This document shows positions 47,438 through 56,398 of a DNA stretch of 64,000 nt, piece after piece; position 1 is the first letter of the stretch, and each line of letters starts with the position of its first letter. This DNA comes from Thioclava sp. GXIMD4216 (GTDB lineage: Bacteria; Pseudomonadota; Alphaproteobacteria; Rhodobacterales; Rhodobacteraceae), in NCBI RefSeq assembly GCF_037949285.1, contig NZ_CP149927.1:78501-142500 (forward strand). Reading direction: 5' to 3'. The translations under genes and the position numbers were made by a program. The notes under the pieces were generated by a model that was not told the origin of the DNA, searched no databases, and was given only the letters and a program-made list of their open reading frames with translations.

Positions 47438-47859
47438 AGAAGGATAACTGGTACTATATATCTCGCCTTTGGAAAGCAGGAGACGAGCGTCACGAGCGTC
47501 TCACCCAGGGAAAAACTACCGACGAGATCTTCGATATGCTGGACGAGTTGAACGCGGAAACCAGTGATGCAAGAGTTGCCCGCATCGGCCTCCACCTCCA
47601 CGAAGCTTTCGCCATCATCCGCCTTCTTGTGGATGACATCATGCCAGAAGACCCGGATAAGGTTTATGATCTCGCCTGGGTGGATCGCGTCTCTGAACTT
47701 ATGGGCAAGGGCGAATTGCACCATGAAAGAAAAAACCGCGCGCAACTGCTGGACCGCCTGCACTGGATCTCAAGCGAGGAATTCGGCGAAGACCTCGACG
47801 AATGGGTCGACTGGATGGCCGCTTTCGAGGCCAACCCGCCACCGTGGGGTTGGCGATAA
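47434..47859 (+). CDS. Small acidic protein, probable immunity partner of the HELTH toxin
   Basis: 141 residues, rich in Asp and Glu, cytoplasmic (no signal or helix). It starts within the stop of the toxin gene (ATGA), so the two are coupled in translation. That position is typical of an immunity gene. I recognise no family. The ending NPPPWGWR is unusually rich in Pro and Trp. Confidence 0.65.
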   Translation: MKKDNWYYISRLWKAGDERHERLTQGKTTDEIFDMLDELNAETSDARVARIGLHLHEAFAIIRLLVDDIMPEDPDKVYDLAWVDRVSELMGKGELHHERKNRAQLLDRLHWISSEEFGEDLDEWVDWMAAFEANPPPWGWR

Positions 47860-47880
47860 TCGGCAGGGTTTGAGGGCGTC

Positions 47881-48189
47881 ATGCGCGGAACACCGGATCA
47901 GCTAAAAACTGCGTTTCAATCGATGAAACTAACGGATGCGCAAATCTGGATAGTCCAGCTTTGCGGCTATCAGATTAATCCTCGATGGCTTGTGACACCA
48001 CTCCCGGAAGGAACCAAGGCTGTACAGCAACAAGAAGCGCGGGCTTCCCTTGTTGCTCTTCTTGGCAAGGATTTTGGGAGTGATCTCTTGGCTTGGCACC
48101 AAGCTTTAAAAGCTAGCCAAGCCTATGGAGAGAAATATTGGCACGAGCGGTTTGACCGAATTATCGAAAGCATTGCAACTTCCAAATGA
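47881..48189 (+). CDS. Small protein, possible second immunity gene
   Basis: 102 residues following the previous gene by 21 bp. It has no signal peptide or membrane helix and no recognised domain. It could be a second immunity protein or an orphan one gained from another effector. The AT content is higher than in the genes before it. Confidence 0.55.
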   Translation: MRGTPDQLKTAFQSMKLTDAQIWIVQLCGYQINPRWLVTPLPEGTKAVQQQEARASLVALLGKDFGSDLLAWHQALKASQAYGEKYWHERFDRIIESIATSK

Positions 48190-48391
48190 CGATTGAATGT
48201 TAACGGTCCTTCTAATCCGTTCCTAAACTCACTGGCACAACCTAGGTGGTAATAATTCTTGAAAACTGACCTGCGCCCGGCCGCGGCGTTTGTCAAAGGA
48301 ATAGTCCGCCAGCTTCATGCGTAATCTCCGATTTCAACTTTGCGGATTTTGGTTTCTGGATTGGCCAGTCAAAACCGGTTATTCGCTGCAC

Positions 48392-49012
48392 CTAAAACGA
48401 ATGACAGCATTGGGCCGGGAGCGAAGGCCGCCACGGCCCTCCAGGCGCAAGACAAGCTGCGCCGCAGTATGACCCGTTTGAGCCCGAAGCAGAGATGCAG
48501 CCGCGCGGCAGGACCCTTGCCTCGAACACCTGCCGCAGCAGACCGCTATCCCTGAACTTGCCGTGGCGATAGCGGGAGAAGGTCGAGTGATCCGGGACAT
48601 TGCCTTCCAGACCCAACCGGCAGAACCAGCGGTAGGCCAAGTTCAGGTGAACCTCGTCACAGAGCCGACGCTCCGAACGTTCGATGCGCTTACGCGGCCC
48701 CACTGGGGCCACGGTCGCCTCTCACCCCATGATATATCCGATCACCAGCATCCGGATGATCAGTTCGGGGTCGATCGAAGGCCGGCCAAGGTGGCTGTAG
48801 AAGGGACGCAGTGCCTCGCGCAGGGAGTCGCCATTCAGAAACAGGTCAATCTCGCGCAGCATGTGATTGGCCGGGACGTGCCGCTCCAGATCGAAATCGT
48901 AAAACAGCTGCGCCGGTGCTTCTTGCCTGCCCATCATGCCGAAATCCTCCCATCCCCTCATAGTCGAGTGAAACGAAAGACTTGCCGCAGCGCAACAAAG
49001 ACTTTTTCAACA
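48392..49012 (-). mobile_element. IS1182/IS5-type transposase remnant
   Basis: Reading on the minus strand from 48961, the frame begins MRGWEDFGMMGRQEAPAQLF and shows the DUF772 start (HMLREIDLFL, GRPSIDPELIIRMLVIGY). It stops at 48722. The continuation is in another frame up to 48392 (ERRLCDEVHLNLAYRWFCRL, VPDHSTFSRYRHGKFRD), after which it decays. About 30 extra bases separate the two parts. The string GACTTTTTCAACAGC near 48999 resembles an IS end. The catalytic C-terminal half is lost. Confidence 0.75.
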
Positions 49013-49126
49013 GCATCGGCCCTGAGCGGTCATTCGCCATACTAGCCATAGCCGCGTCGCGGCTACCCAGAACCGACCTTCACGGCACCCTCATCACCGC
49101 GGTCTTAGCCTGTGATGTTTTCCGGT

Positions 49127-49420
49127 CTAAGTTTCGTGCCAATCTCGGATGGAGCGGCAGAGATCGCTCATAGCCATCCCAGTCCGCATTCCACTACTCA
49201 GAACTGGAACGTTTTCGACGAACATCGGCTCACTTTCGCCGTCCGCAACAAAGTGGAGCACACCAGTTTCGTTGTCTGCGTCCTTGATAAAGGTCCAGAC
49301 GCCGAGATACTCGCCATCGCGCGTCAGAACGTCACCGCGCTCGACATCGCTTGCAAAGCCAATGAGATTTATAGGGTACGTGAGTTCCATATCTGCAAGA
49401 TACTGTGCCACGAAGAACAT
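49127..49420 (-). CDS. Hypothetical protein of 97 residues
   Basis: Starts at the ATG at 49420, which has GAGG 8 bp before it; the frame is open to 49540. The protein begins MFFVAQYLADMELTYPINL and is rich in Val, Asp and Glu. It may be a small beta-rich domain of the kind common among immunity proteins. No family is recognised. Confidence 0.5.
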   Translation of the reverse strand: MFFVAQYLADMELTYPINLIGFASDVERGDVLTRDGEYLGVWTFIKDADNETGVLHFVADGESEPMFVENVPVLSSGMRTGMAMSDLCRSIRDWHET

Positions 49421-49815
49421 GTAACGCCTCAACGACCTGACTTGGACAACTACGCCTTCGCTTCCGGCCCTAAGCCAACATTCTTGACAGAGTCCGTCAC
49501 TGCACCGCGGCGTTAACGAACCCTTCTGATTCTGCCCCAATGGGTCTTGCAGTCCTTAAAGAGGTGCCGCGATGACATCAGATCGTGATAATCTCGAAAA
49601 AAACTTAGGTTTGTAGCTTGCTCCCTAACGAAGCGCCCGCTACCCTGACGACAGGTTGACGTCCCAAGTTCTTGCCGGCTTAAAGTGTTCAGAAGTCAAA
49701 ATCTACAAACTCTGCAATGATGCAGCCTCTCAGGATGCGCGTCTCTGTAATCGGCAAGGTGAAGCGCTTTTCGACAGGCTATGTCATGTTTGTGACTTCG
49801 ATCACCACTTCTAAA

Positions 49816-50580
49816 ATGAAAACCGTAAAGAGCAGTCTTCTTCACCACGGAAGAAAGCTCAACCTCAAGTCATCGCACCTTACAGAGGCGTTTGCCCGTT
49901 CCGTCGGCTTCAATACTCAGGGTGCTTTGCTCGATGACTTGCAGAAGACAAACGCTCCCAACGTGGTCGAGTTTGACCGAGGACAATTCTTTGAACGCTT
50001 GTCCTATCTGTCGGGGCTTCCTGAAGCCACACTAAAAACTTCGCAGCCTCATTGGCCTGAAACTGCCGTCACTCGTGGTGTTGGAGTGAATGACCTACGC
50101 AGTTCGTCTCAATTATCTGGGCGGACCAAAGAACGGCTCGAGAGGCTATTTGAGATGATGGCAACGAAAGGTATTGAGTTTTACCGGATTAAAGGAATCC
50201 GTCCTGCATATGATCCCAATGGGCTTTGGTTTGGTTCATATCGCCCCGGCGCAAGTGCCATGCGTCGGGCGTTTTTGCCGCCAACACCGGATATGTGGGA
50301 GACGAGAGATTGGACCGATCTGTTGGCTGAGGATGCCCTCAAGGACAATACCTTCTCCTACCACGAACTGATGGAAATCGCACGTGAAACGCATGATGCA
50401 TTTTCCAAAGATTTGAAGCTCAATGATGTCGTGTTCTCGGCAGTTGAGGGGCTTTATGTGAATCACGATGCGATTGAAGGATGTGCGCGATCTGTGCTTT
50501 TCCAGCGTGAGGGACAGCTCTCAGACGTGAAAGCTTCTGATAGAGATCAACGCGCAAAACCCTCAGTTAACGCAGCGTAG
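49816..50580 (+). CDS. Hypothetical protein with short N-terminal helical motif
   Basis: About 254 residues if begun at 49816; starts at 49717 or 49789 are also open and none has a good ribosome site. The N-terminal LNLKSSHLTEAFARSVGFNT resembles the short helical motif that opens several plasmid and phage-linked proteins of unknown role. The remainder has no recognised domain. It ends about 190 bp before a partial copy of the dispersed repeat. Confidence 0.5.
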   Translation: MKTVKSSLLHHGRKLNLKSSHLTEAFARSVGFNTQGALLDDLQKTNAPNVVEFDRGQFFERLSYLSGLPEATLKTSQPHWPETAVTRGVGVNDLRSSSQLSGRTKERLERLFEMMATKGIEFYRIKGIRPAYDPNGLWFGSYRPGASAMRRAFLPPTPDMWETRDWTDLLAEDALKDNTFSYHELMEIARETHDAFSKDLKLNDVVFSAVEGLYVNHDAIEGCARSVLFQREGQLSDVKASDRDQRAKPSVNAA

Positions 50581-50774
50581 GATCCATCAGGCGTTGTTTT
50601 TGAAAAGGGAGCTTCGGCTCCCTTTTCTTATTATTGATAAGCTCTTGCAAAGCATGGACTGAGCGGCTGTCGTTCCCGGCCCTGTCCGGACATTCGCCAA
50701 GCTGGCTCCGCTGGAGCGCAGCTTCCCCAAACCGGCCGTCCGTGGCATCATGCAGCAAGGCTTGGCACGCTAAG

Positions 50775-50799
50775 GTCAGCAATGCGGACAAAGCGGACA
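50775..50799. repeat. Tail-only copy of the dispersed repeat
   Basis: Contains the GTCAGCAATGCGGAC core and the AAGCGGAC ending seen at 55136-55160, without the hairpin part. It lies just before the start of the CdiI-like gene at 50820. Confidence 0.7.
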
Positions 50800-50819
50800 C
50801 CCCATGCTATCGAGTTAAT

Positions 50820-51602
50820 ATGAAAATCCGCGACATTATTATAATCGGCCTCCATTTAGTCATTCTCGTGCCATCGCTACTCCTGAGCGCCGTGGCCTTC
50901 TCCGATGCCTATTATCGCTGTCCCGTTAGCCCGTGTGGTGACACTTCAGAGGCAGGTATGTTTGGCGTTTTGGCAGCGATAGTCGCCCTACTTTCGATGG
51001 GAAGTGGAGCGCTCTGCCTCTGGCAACGCCATAAAGTTTTATATCGTGAAAGACTGTTTATGCGCGGCATCACACACACACGGCGTTGGGCTAGAATCAT
51101 GCAAAACCAGGATTTCTATTTTATCAAAACTCGTTCTGGCCTTCGCAGCGGTACCTTTGGCGATCCGAAGGGAAACGAACATATTTTTGAGGTTGCTACT
51201 GACGATGCGGCGCTCGGCGTAGCCTTGCGCGATTCACTCTCTGCCAGTCGCGTGGTGGCTCAAAGCCTCGCACCGGATGGTATGACATGGCCGACATTCG
51301 TCGAGATTGCGCCAGAATTCAAAAGTAGTAGCCGCGCGGCATATTATCACGATTGGGTAGCAAGGATTATGGCGTATGGTCGTTACAAGACCAAGCGCAA
51401 GATGTTTGCCGCGATGCGCATGTGTTCTGTCGAGCTCGACATGGATAAGGCCGAAATCGAAATAGCGCCAAAGAACCATGTCAAGCTTGAAGCTTGGGAT
51501 CTGGGCAAACTAACCGAGGCCGATAAAGTGCGAATTTCAGCGCAGGTGAGCGACGCGGAGCTTGGCGCTGCAATGCGCCTTGCCCTTAGCCGCTGCACCT
51601 GA
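50820..51602 (+). CDS. CdiI-like (DUF1436-type) immunity protein with two membrane helices
   Basis: 260 residues from the ATG at 50820. Two hydrophobic segments span about 5-27 and 42-64. The rest resembles the CdiI/DUF1436 immunity family: ATDDAALGVALRDSLSASR near 126, TKRKMFAAMRMCSVEL near 192, and the ending NHVKLEAWDLGKL then AELGAAMRLALSRC. In the family this protein neutralises a contact-dependent toxin. No cdiA or other toxin gene is next to it, so it looks like an orphan. The added membrane anchor is unusual. Confidence 0.62.
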   Translation: MKIRDIIIIGLHLVILVPSLLLSAVAFSDAYYRCPVSPCGDTSEAGMFGVLAAIVALLSMGSGALCLWQRHKVLYRERLFMRGITHTRRWARIMQNQDFYFIKTRSGLRSGTFGDPKGNEHIFEVATDDAALGVALRDSLSASRVVAQSLAPDGMTWPTFVEIAPEFKSSSRAAYYHDWVARIMAYGRYKTKRKMFAAMRMCSVELDMDKAEIEIAPKNHVKLEAWDLGKLTEADKVRISAQVSDAELGAAMRLALSRCT

Positions 51603-51830
51603 AGCAACGGTCCAGGGCATTGCCCTTGGGGGGTAAGCTCGGGACTGCGCACGTTGGCTGGTCTCGTCGTTTAGACATACGGGGGGCTTCGTAACCGCTA
51701 TGCTGTCTGTGCGTCATGCCGACCGTCGGCTTAAGGGCCATCCTCGATGGCATGACGCTTCTGCACCCGCGAAATGCTGCGCCAGCGGGATACGGTAGTT
51801 TGGGCTCGAAGCGGTCATGCGGCGGTGAGG

Positions 51831-51890
51831 CGGGTGTTATGTCGCGCCGAACCTGCGCGACACATCCGCTGCAAACGTCAGAAATGCGGG
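51831..51890. repeat. Dispersed hairpin repeat, copy B
   Basis: Begins CGGGTGTTATGTCGCGC, loop CGAACCT, then GCGCGACACATCCG and the tail CAAACGTCAGAAATGCGGG. It follows the CdiI-like gene by 230 bp and its last bases contain the ATG of the next gene. Confidence 0.8.
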
Positions 51891-52669
51891 ACGAAACGGA
51901 AGTAGGCGCTTCCAAGCCAATCACGGTCGAGATAGGCTCAAATGGGTCATTGGGGATACAGCTGGTGGATACTGCAAGTCGGATTGGTCAAACTATTGAT
52001 GCCCTTAAAGATGCGGACCCGAACGTGTTTCATTCCAACAAGAGCACAGTTGATGAGCCCGCCCCGACTTGCACCGGATGGCATTTGCAGGGGAGACTGC
52101 CGGAAAGCGACAAGACATACACGCAGATAAAGCGGCTATTCCTACAAGATTGCAGCAAGTTGCGTACACTCACTTGGGTCAAGAACTTCCCAAACCTTGA
52201 GAAGCTGTGGATTTACGGATCGGACAAGATTGCTGACCTTGAGGGAATTCAGGCTGCCAAATATCTTAGCTCGGTGACGGTATGGCCTTCATTCTCAGGC
52301 AAGATCACTTTGAAAAGCCTTTCGCCGATTGGTGCGCTCAAGGGGCTGGAGGAATTTATCTACGCGGGAGGGACTCGCGATGGGTCGCTGGAGGCGTTGA
52401 ACTCTCTCCAGAACCTAAAGAAAACTTTCTTTTCGAACGCTTATTCTTGGCAAGAGATTGCCCGATTTGAGGCTCACCATCCTGAGGCTGCCTTTCCTTG
52501 GAAAGGTGGCATTGTTCCCTCTGCAAATCCGGGTCTTTTGATGTGCAAAAAATGTGGCACGGCACAGTCTATGCTGGCAGGTAAAGGCCTTCGTCTCGCG
52601 TGCCCAGCGTGCGACAGTGCCTATATCGAAAAGCACCTCGAACGATATACCCTGCTACTGTCCACTTAG
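51884..52669 (+). CDS. Leucine-rich-repeat protein with C-terminal zinc ribbon
   Basis: 261 residues from the ATG at 51884; the open frame extends to 51716 but that part is repeat sequence. Irregular leucine-rich repeats cover about residues 85-190 (LRTLTWVKNFPNLEKLWIYG, then IGALKGLEEFIYAGG). A zinc ribbon closes the protein, with CKKCG near 227 and CPACDS near 246. The stop codon lies at the first bases of repeat copy C. A binding or adaptor role is likely; no close family is recognised. Confidence 0.6.
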   Translation: MRDETEVGASKPITVEIGSNGSLGIQLVDTASRIGQTIDALKDADPNVFHSNKSTVDEPAPTCTGWHLQGRLPESDKTYTQIKRLFLQDCSKLRTLTWVKNFPNLEKLWIYGSDKIADLEGIQAAKYLSSVTVWPSFSGKITLKSLSPIGALKGLEEFIYAGGTRDGSLEALNSLQNLKKTFFSNAYSWQEIARFEAHHPEAAFPWKGGIVPSANPGLLMCKKCGTAQSMLAGKGLRLACPACDSAYIEKHLERYTLLLST

Positions 52670-52757
52670 GGCTCGAAGCTGCCTTTGGCTTTCAAACGGG
52701 TGTTATGTCGCGCCGAACCTGCGCGACACATCCGCTGTAAACGTCAGCAATGCGGAC
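52669..52757. repeat. Dispersed hairpin repeat, copy C
   Basis: 89 bp, identical base for base with copy E at 55948-56036. It begins GGGCTCGAAGCTGCCTTTGG, contains the hairpin TGTCGCGC-CGAACCT-GCGCGACA, and ends GTCAGCAATGCGGAC. It starts at the last base of the preceding stop codon. Confidence 0.85.
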
Positions 52758-52853
52758 CTTGCTGCCGTTAGCTGCATTTTGAATGAACGACCGCTTTAAC
52801 TAGAATATTGGTATCCGTTTCTTGCAGTGTGGAGCAACTCTGATGGATGCGCA

Positions 52854-53585
52854 CTACATCCTGATTGCACCGGACAATGGATAATCTTGGATGCTCTGAT
52901 AGCGATCAATAAGCGTCTTGAAGAGATCATGCATCGGACCAAATTGTTGATCTGGATTGCTGGATCGGACAATGACCTTTGTAATCCTCGAACCTTGCGA
53001 AGTTTCAGTGTACTTGCTCCAAAGCAAACGCACCCAAGGTCGGGGGAGAAAGTCGTCGGCCTGTTCCATATATCCAATTCCACCCTGTAAGTCTTTGAAG
53101 ACCAACATCGCAAGGTGTCTCGCATAACCGGCCTCCTGCGATCTTTGTTGAGCAAAAGTAGTAATTTCTTCAACTGTCATGTCGATGAAATCACTGCTTT
53201 CAGTCGCCTCTTGAAGGGCAACTTCTGACCACCTTCGCATCTCTGAACGGTCAACTGAAACGACATCATCTTCGAAACTCACGTAAACTTCTGCTATCGT
53301 ATTCGCGCTACCGTATCGAAGCAGTCCTTTTTCATTCTTCGGAAAATCGCCGGCAAGGTAATATAGATACTCACCCATAGGTTCGATTTCCCAAAGGAGG
53401 CCGTCGTAAGTTGTCGATGTGGGGACTTCAGGCGAAACGTCAATCCAAACTGGAAGTTCTGCGATTTTGCCAATTTGTCGGATATCGACAGGAGCCTTGG
53501 CCCTAAAATTTTCGATATGGTCGCCCGCAGGTTTCACGACCTTTGCCCTTGCTCCGCGCCCGCCAAATATCTGCCACCAACTCAT
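52854..53585 (-). CDS. Hypothetical protein of 243 residues
   Basis: Opens MSWWQIFGGRGARAKVVKPA. No signal peptide or helix is visible. The middle holds an acidic, Trp-poor stretch (SVDRSEMRRWSEVALQEATE near 110) of helical character. It is the only minus-strand gene in the cassette-like string. Function unknown; its size and setting fit an immunity or antitoxin-like gene, but that is only context. Confidence 0.55.
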   Translation of the reverse strand: MSWWQIFGGRGARAKVVKPAGDHIENFRAKAPVDIRQIGKIAELPVWIDVSPEVPTSTTYDGLLWEIEPMGEYLYYLAGDFPKNEKGLLRYGSANTIAEVYVSFEDDVVSVDRSEMRRWSEVALQEATESSDFIDMTVEEITTFAQQRSQEAGYARHLAMLVFKDLQGGIGYMEQADDFLPRPWVRLLWSKYTETSQGSRITKVIVRSSNPDQQFGPMHDLFKTLIDRYQSIQDYPLSGAIRM

Positions 53586-54252
53586 AGTTCATTCTGCTTC
53601 TGTTAGATCCAAAGTACGCCATTCCCTGCAAATTTCTTAGAACAGCGATACTCTCCTGCTTTTTTGATGAGGAATATTACGAAACGAAAGAAAATATAAA
53701 ACTGACATTAATCGCAACCGCAGCATTCGGAAATAAGGACTCGAACCGGAAATTCTCTGCGAAGCGCACTGATATCGGCAATGCGGACATTCCGGTCATT
53801 CGCCGCGGCGGCCCAATCTGTGCCGCGATTGCGAGATGTTATGCTGGAAGGGCGGATTGCTGACATTCGCCTCAGTCGAGTATCAATCACCTAGCCAAGA
53901 TGGGAGCCGACATTCGTAGCGGACCAAAATCAAGGACTTTCGGTATCAAAGGATATCGGCTGTGAACCAGAACGACGACATACCTCTGTACAGCGTTACA
54001 TAAAAACGCAGAGGTTCTGCTGGCGATCGACCCCTGAACGCTTAAGCGGTTTCGACAGCGAACCGCATTTCCCTTCGTAATTGCAATTCTTAGCGGAATG
54101 GATGTTATGGAATGTGCGTGAGACGCACGCGAAATCAGGCTAGGGTTGCGCCCCGCGCTCGGTGTGAACGGCAGCTACGCAGCAACTGAAAACGGGATTG
54201 TCTTCTCCCCGCGGTCTTAAGGTTGACGCCAAATGGAAAGAAAGATTCTTAG
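53586..54252. other. AT-rich region without a supported gene
   Basis: About 670 bp. A decayed repeat tail lies at 53771-53800 (GGCAATGCGGACATTCC, then GGTCATTCGCC). A similar string lies near 53861-53873. No gene is recognised; one or more cassettes may have decayed here. Confidence 0.5.
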
Positions 54253-55032
54253 ATGGTTCGTATTCAAGCACGCTATTTTTTCGCCGAAGGCACCTTGGAT
54301 AAGTCAGCGGCTTGGGCCGCGATCTGTGACTGGTTGGAACATGTCCGGCCTGGGAGGGCGGTATTTGTAGATCAAAACGAGAAGTGGCTTACCCCGAGAG
54401 AGTTACGGCCGCGCGCCGCGCGCATGGCATCACGGCATCTTCGTGTTGAAACTGATAACCTCATGCCTCCAAATTTCACATATCCGCCAAATGCGATCAG
54501 CGTGGGGTCTGGAAGCATCGGACGTTATAATCTGGATCGAGTGTTCATCGAGAGCCCAGATAGTACGATACAAGACAGCCTATTAGAGGCGCTCGCGGGT
54601 TGTGGTACGCTTGTCCTGTCTGGCGTCTTCAATGAGGATTATGATAGGTGGCAGAATGCCAAGGATCCCCTGATCTATATTCACGCAGGACGCAGTCTTG
54701 AGGGACTACCTTTGATATCCAACGGCATGCCACCACCGCTTCTGCAAGATATCGTCGACATAAGTGACCACCCAGGTCGGTATCGCTATGATCAGCGCGG
54801 CTTTCCGGAAACGGTTTCGGGACGTATGTGGATCGGTCCCGAGCTTTGGAAGCGACTTGGTGAAGACCGGACTGAAGATGTTCTCGCGTTACAGGATTAC
54901 CTAGTCCAGACGAATGCGGATGGTATTCTGACTTTGAAATGGAATGGAGGGCTGTTTGATAACGCAACCCCCATTTCAGTACAAAATGCCTTAAGAAGAG
55001 CGGTGTTTACGCCGAGTGATAAGGAACAATAG
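54253..55032 (+). CDS. Hypothetical protein of 259 residues, immunity-like
   Basis: Starts at the ATG at 54253, with AAAGAAAG before it. Blocks such as ARYFFAEGTLDKSAAWAAIC at the start and MWIGPELWKRLGED near 191 recall Imm52-like immunity proteins, but the match is weak. It is a single gene, followed by repeat copy D. Confidence 0.55.
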   Translation: MVRIQARYFFAEGTLDKSAAWAAICDWLEHVRPGRAVFVDQNEKWLTPRELRPRAARMASRHLRVETDNLMPPNFTYPPNAISVGSGSIGRYNLDRVFIESPDSTIQDSLLEALAGCGTLVLSGVFNEDYDRWQNAKDPLIYIHAGRSLEGLPLISNGMPPPLLQDIVDISDHPGRYRYDQRGFPETVSGRMWIGPELWKRLGEDRTEDVLALQDYLVQTNADGILTLKWNGGLFDNATPISVQNALRRAVFTPSDKEQ

Positions 55033-55067
55033 CGCCCGCGGTTGGCCTGCTATGTTTGGCTAATTCG

Positions 55068-55160
55068 GCTCGGAGCGGGTCTTCACCGCGAAACGGATGT
55101 GTCGCGCCTAGCTTGCGCGACACATCCGCTGCAAACGTCAGCAATGCGGACAAAGCGGAC
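55068..55160. repeat. Dispersed hairpin repeat, copy D
   Basis: This copy has the best hairpin: CGGATGTGTCGCGC and GCGCGACACATCCG are perfect 14-bp arms around CTAGCTT. It ends GTCAGCAATGCGGAC then AAAGCGGAC. It lies between the genes at 54253 and 55234. Confidence 0.85.
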
Positions 55161-55233
55161 TTTCGCTACAGTTTGAACGAGGGTCTGTTTCCATAGACTG
55201 GACCGGCCAGTGCTAAATGTGTCATGAGGCCTC

Positions 55234-55878
55234 ATGACATGGACCATTCACATTGCGAACTCCTCGGGTCAGTTCGACGACCTTGTGTCCCCGATCCGTG
55301 CTGCGATTGATCGTGCGCAGGCGCGCGCAGAGACCGTTACCGAAGCCGTAGATCTTGACGTGGTGGTACAGGCTTGGCCGGGCCGCGTCATTCCGCATCT
55401 GGGGCACGTGGGCTTTGCTCCGACCGCCGATATGATCCAGCTAACCTTCGATCCCGCCAACTCGAACTGTGTAAGAAACCTGGGCGAACCGCTTGAGCGA
55501 ACGATTGTTCACGAATTGCACCATGTGCTTCGGTGGCGCGGACCGGGTTACGGCCGCACGCTGGGCGAGGCCCTTGTCTCCGAAGGGTTGGCAGGTCATT
55601 TTGCGCAACAGCTCTATGGGGGGCCGCCTGAAAAGTGGGAGTCGTCACTCGATGACAAAGCCCTCGCGCAAGCGGCAATTGACGCAGCCGTTGCTTGGGA
55701 CGATGCAGCTTACGACCACGCCGCATGGTTTTTCGGAACGGATCCTGCGTGGCAGGGCTACGCCCTTGGATATGCCTTAGTTGAGAGGCATCTCATTGCG
55801 CACCCGAGCGAAACGCCAGCCACGCTGATCCATGCCGAAGCGGCTAGCTTTCGCAGCGACCTTGAAATCTGCTCTTGA
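55234..55878 (+). CDS. DUF2268-type zinc peptidase-like protein
   Basis: 214 residues. The zinc site HELHH lies near 90-94 (TIVHELHHVLRWRG), and the third ligand Glu in EALVSEGLAGHF near 113. This matches DUF2268/YjaZ-like predicted Zn-dependent proteases. No signal peptide. AGGCCTC precedes the ATG. It is a single gene between repeat copies D and E. Confidence 0.75.
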   Translation: MTWTIHIANSSGQFDDLVSPIRAAIDRAQARAETVTEAVDLDVVVQAWPGRVIPHLGHVGFAPTADMIQLTFDPANSNCVRNLGEPLERTIVHELHHVLRWRGPGYGRTLGEALVSEGLAGHFAQQLYGGPPEKWESSLDDKALAQAAIDAAVAWDDAAYDHAAWFFGTDPAWQGYALGYALVERHLIAHPSETPATLIHAEAASFRSDLEICS

Positions 55879-55947
55879 TAGAACAGCGCAGAAGATCATC
55901 GATATTCGATAGCCGCCGTTCGTATCGATTGCAGCATCTTGCAAGAA

Positions 55948-56036
55948 GGGCTCGAAGCTGCCTTTGGCTTTCAAACGGGTGTTATGTCGCGCCGAACCTG
56001 CGCGACACATCCGCTGTAAACGTCAGCAATGCGGAC
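55948..56036. repeat. Dispersed hairpin repeat, copy E
   Basis: Identical over 89 bp to copy C, 3.3 kb away, which points to recent duplication or gene conversion. It follows the DUF2268 gene by 70 bp. Confidence 0.85.
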
Positions 56037-56133
56037 AATACTGCCGTCCAATCTGCCGACGCCAATGACCGCTTCCAAGAAAGCGCATATTGAGCTAATC
56101 CTTGAAACTTCACAAAATCAATGGAGCTGGCCT

Positions 56134-56322
56134 ATGGCGCATCACGAAAGACCTCCGGTCATTTTCGCCTTGTCGCTGGCCCTATGCCTTTTCTCTTCTG
56201 TCAGTTGGGCGCAAAGCATGGAAGATAGCCTAAGGGTTCACCAAAGCGGGCATTCGTTACAGTGGCGGGCTGGTATTACGATGTTGGTTTGCGATCGTCA
56301 TCGGATAGCTCAGGCGCAGTAA
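56134..56322 (+). CDS. Small exported protein, possibly a gene remnant
   Basis: 62 residues. The ATG at 56134 has GGAG about 8 bp before it. A signal peptide is visible (IFALSLALCLFSSVSWAQS). The mature part is only about 35 residues and has no recognised domain, so it may be the front of a broken gene. Confidence 0.4.
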   Translation: MAHHERPPVIFALSLALCLFSSVSWAQSMEDSLRVHQSGHSLQWRAGITMLVCDRHRIAQAQ

Positions 56323-56398
56323 ATCAGGCTATTGATTTTCTGGTAGAACTTGCCGCAAAAGTGACGTGGACTATAGGTCGGATGCGAAAGTTAAGCAC

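Noticed and set aside
50775..56036. Classical integron attC sites
   Set aside because: The repeats form hairpins but lack the paired RYYYAAC/GTTRRRY ends, and no integron integrase is present in the window.
50775..56036. CRISPR array
   Set aside because: The repeats are kilobases apart with genes between them, not short regular spacers, and no cas genes are present.
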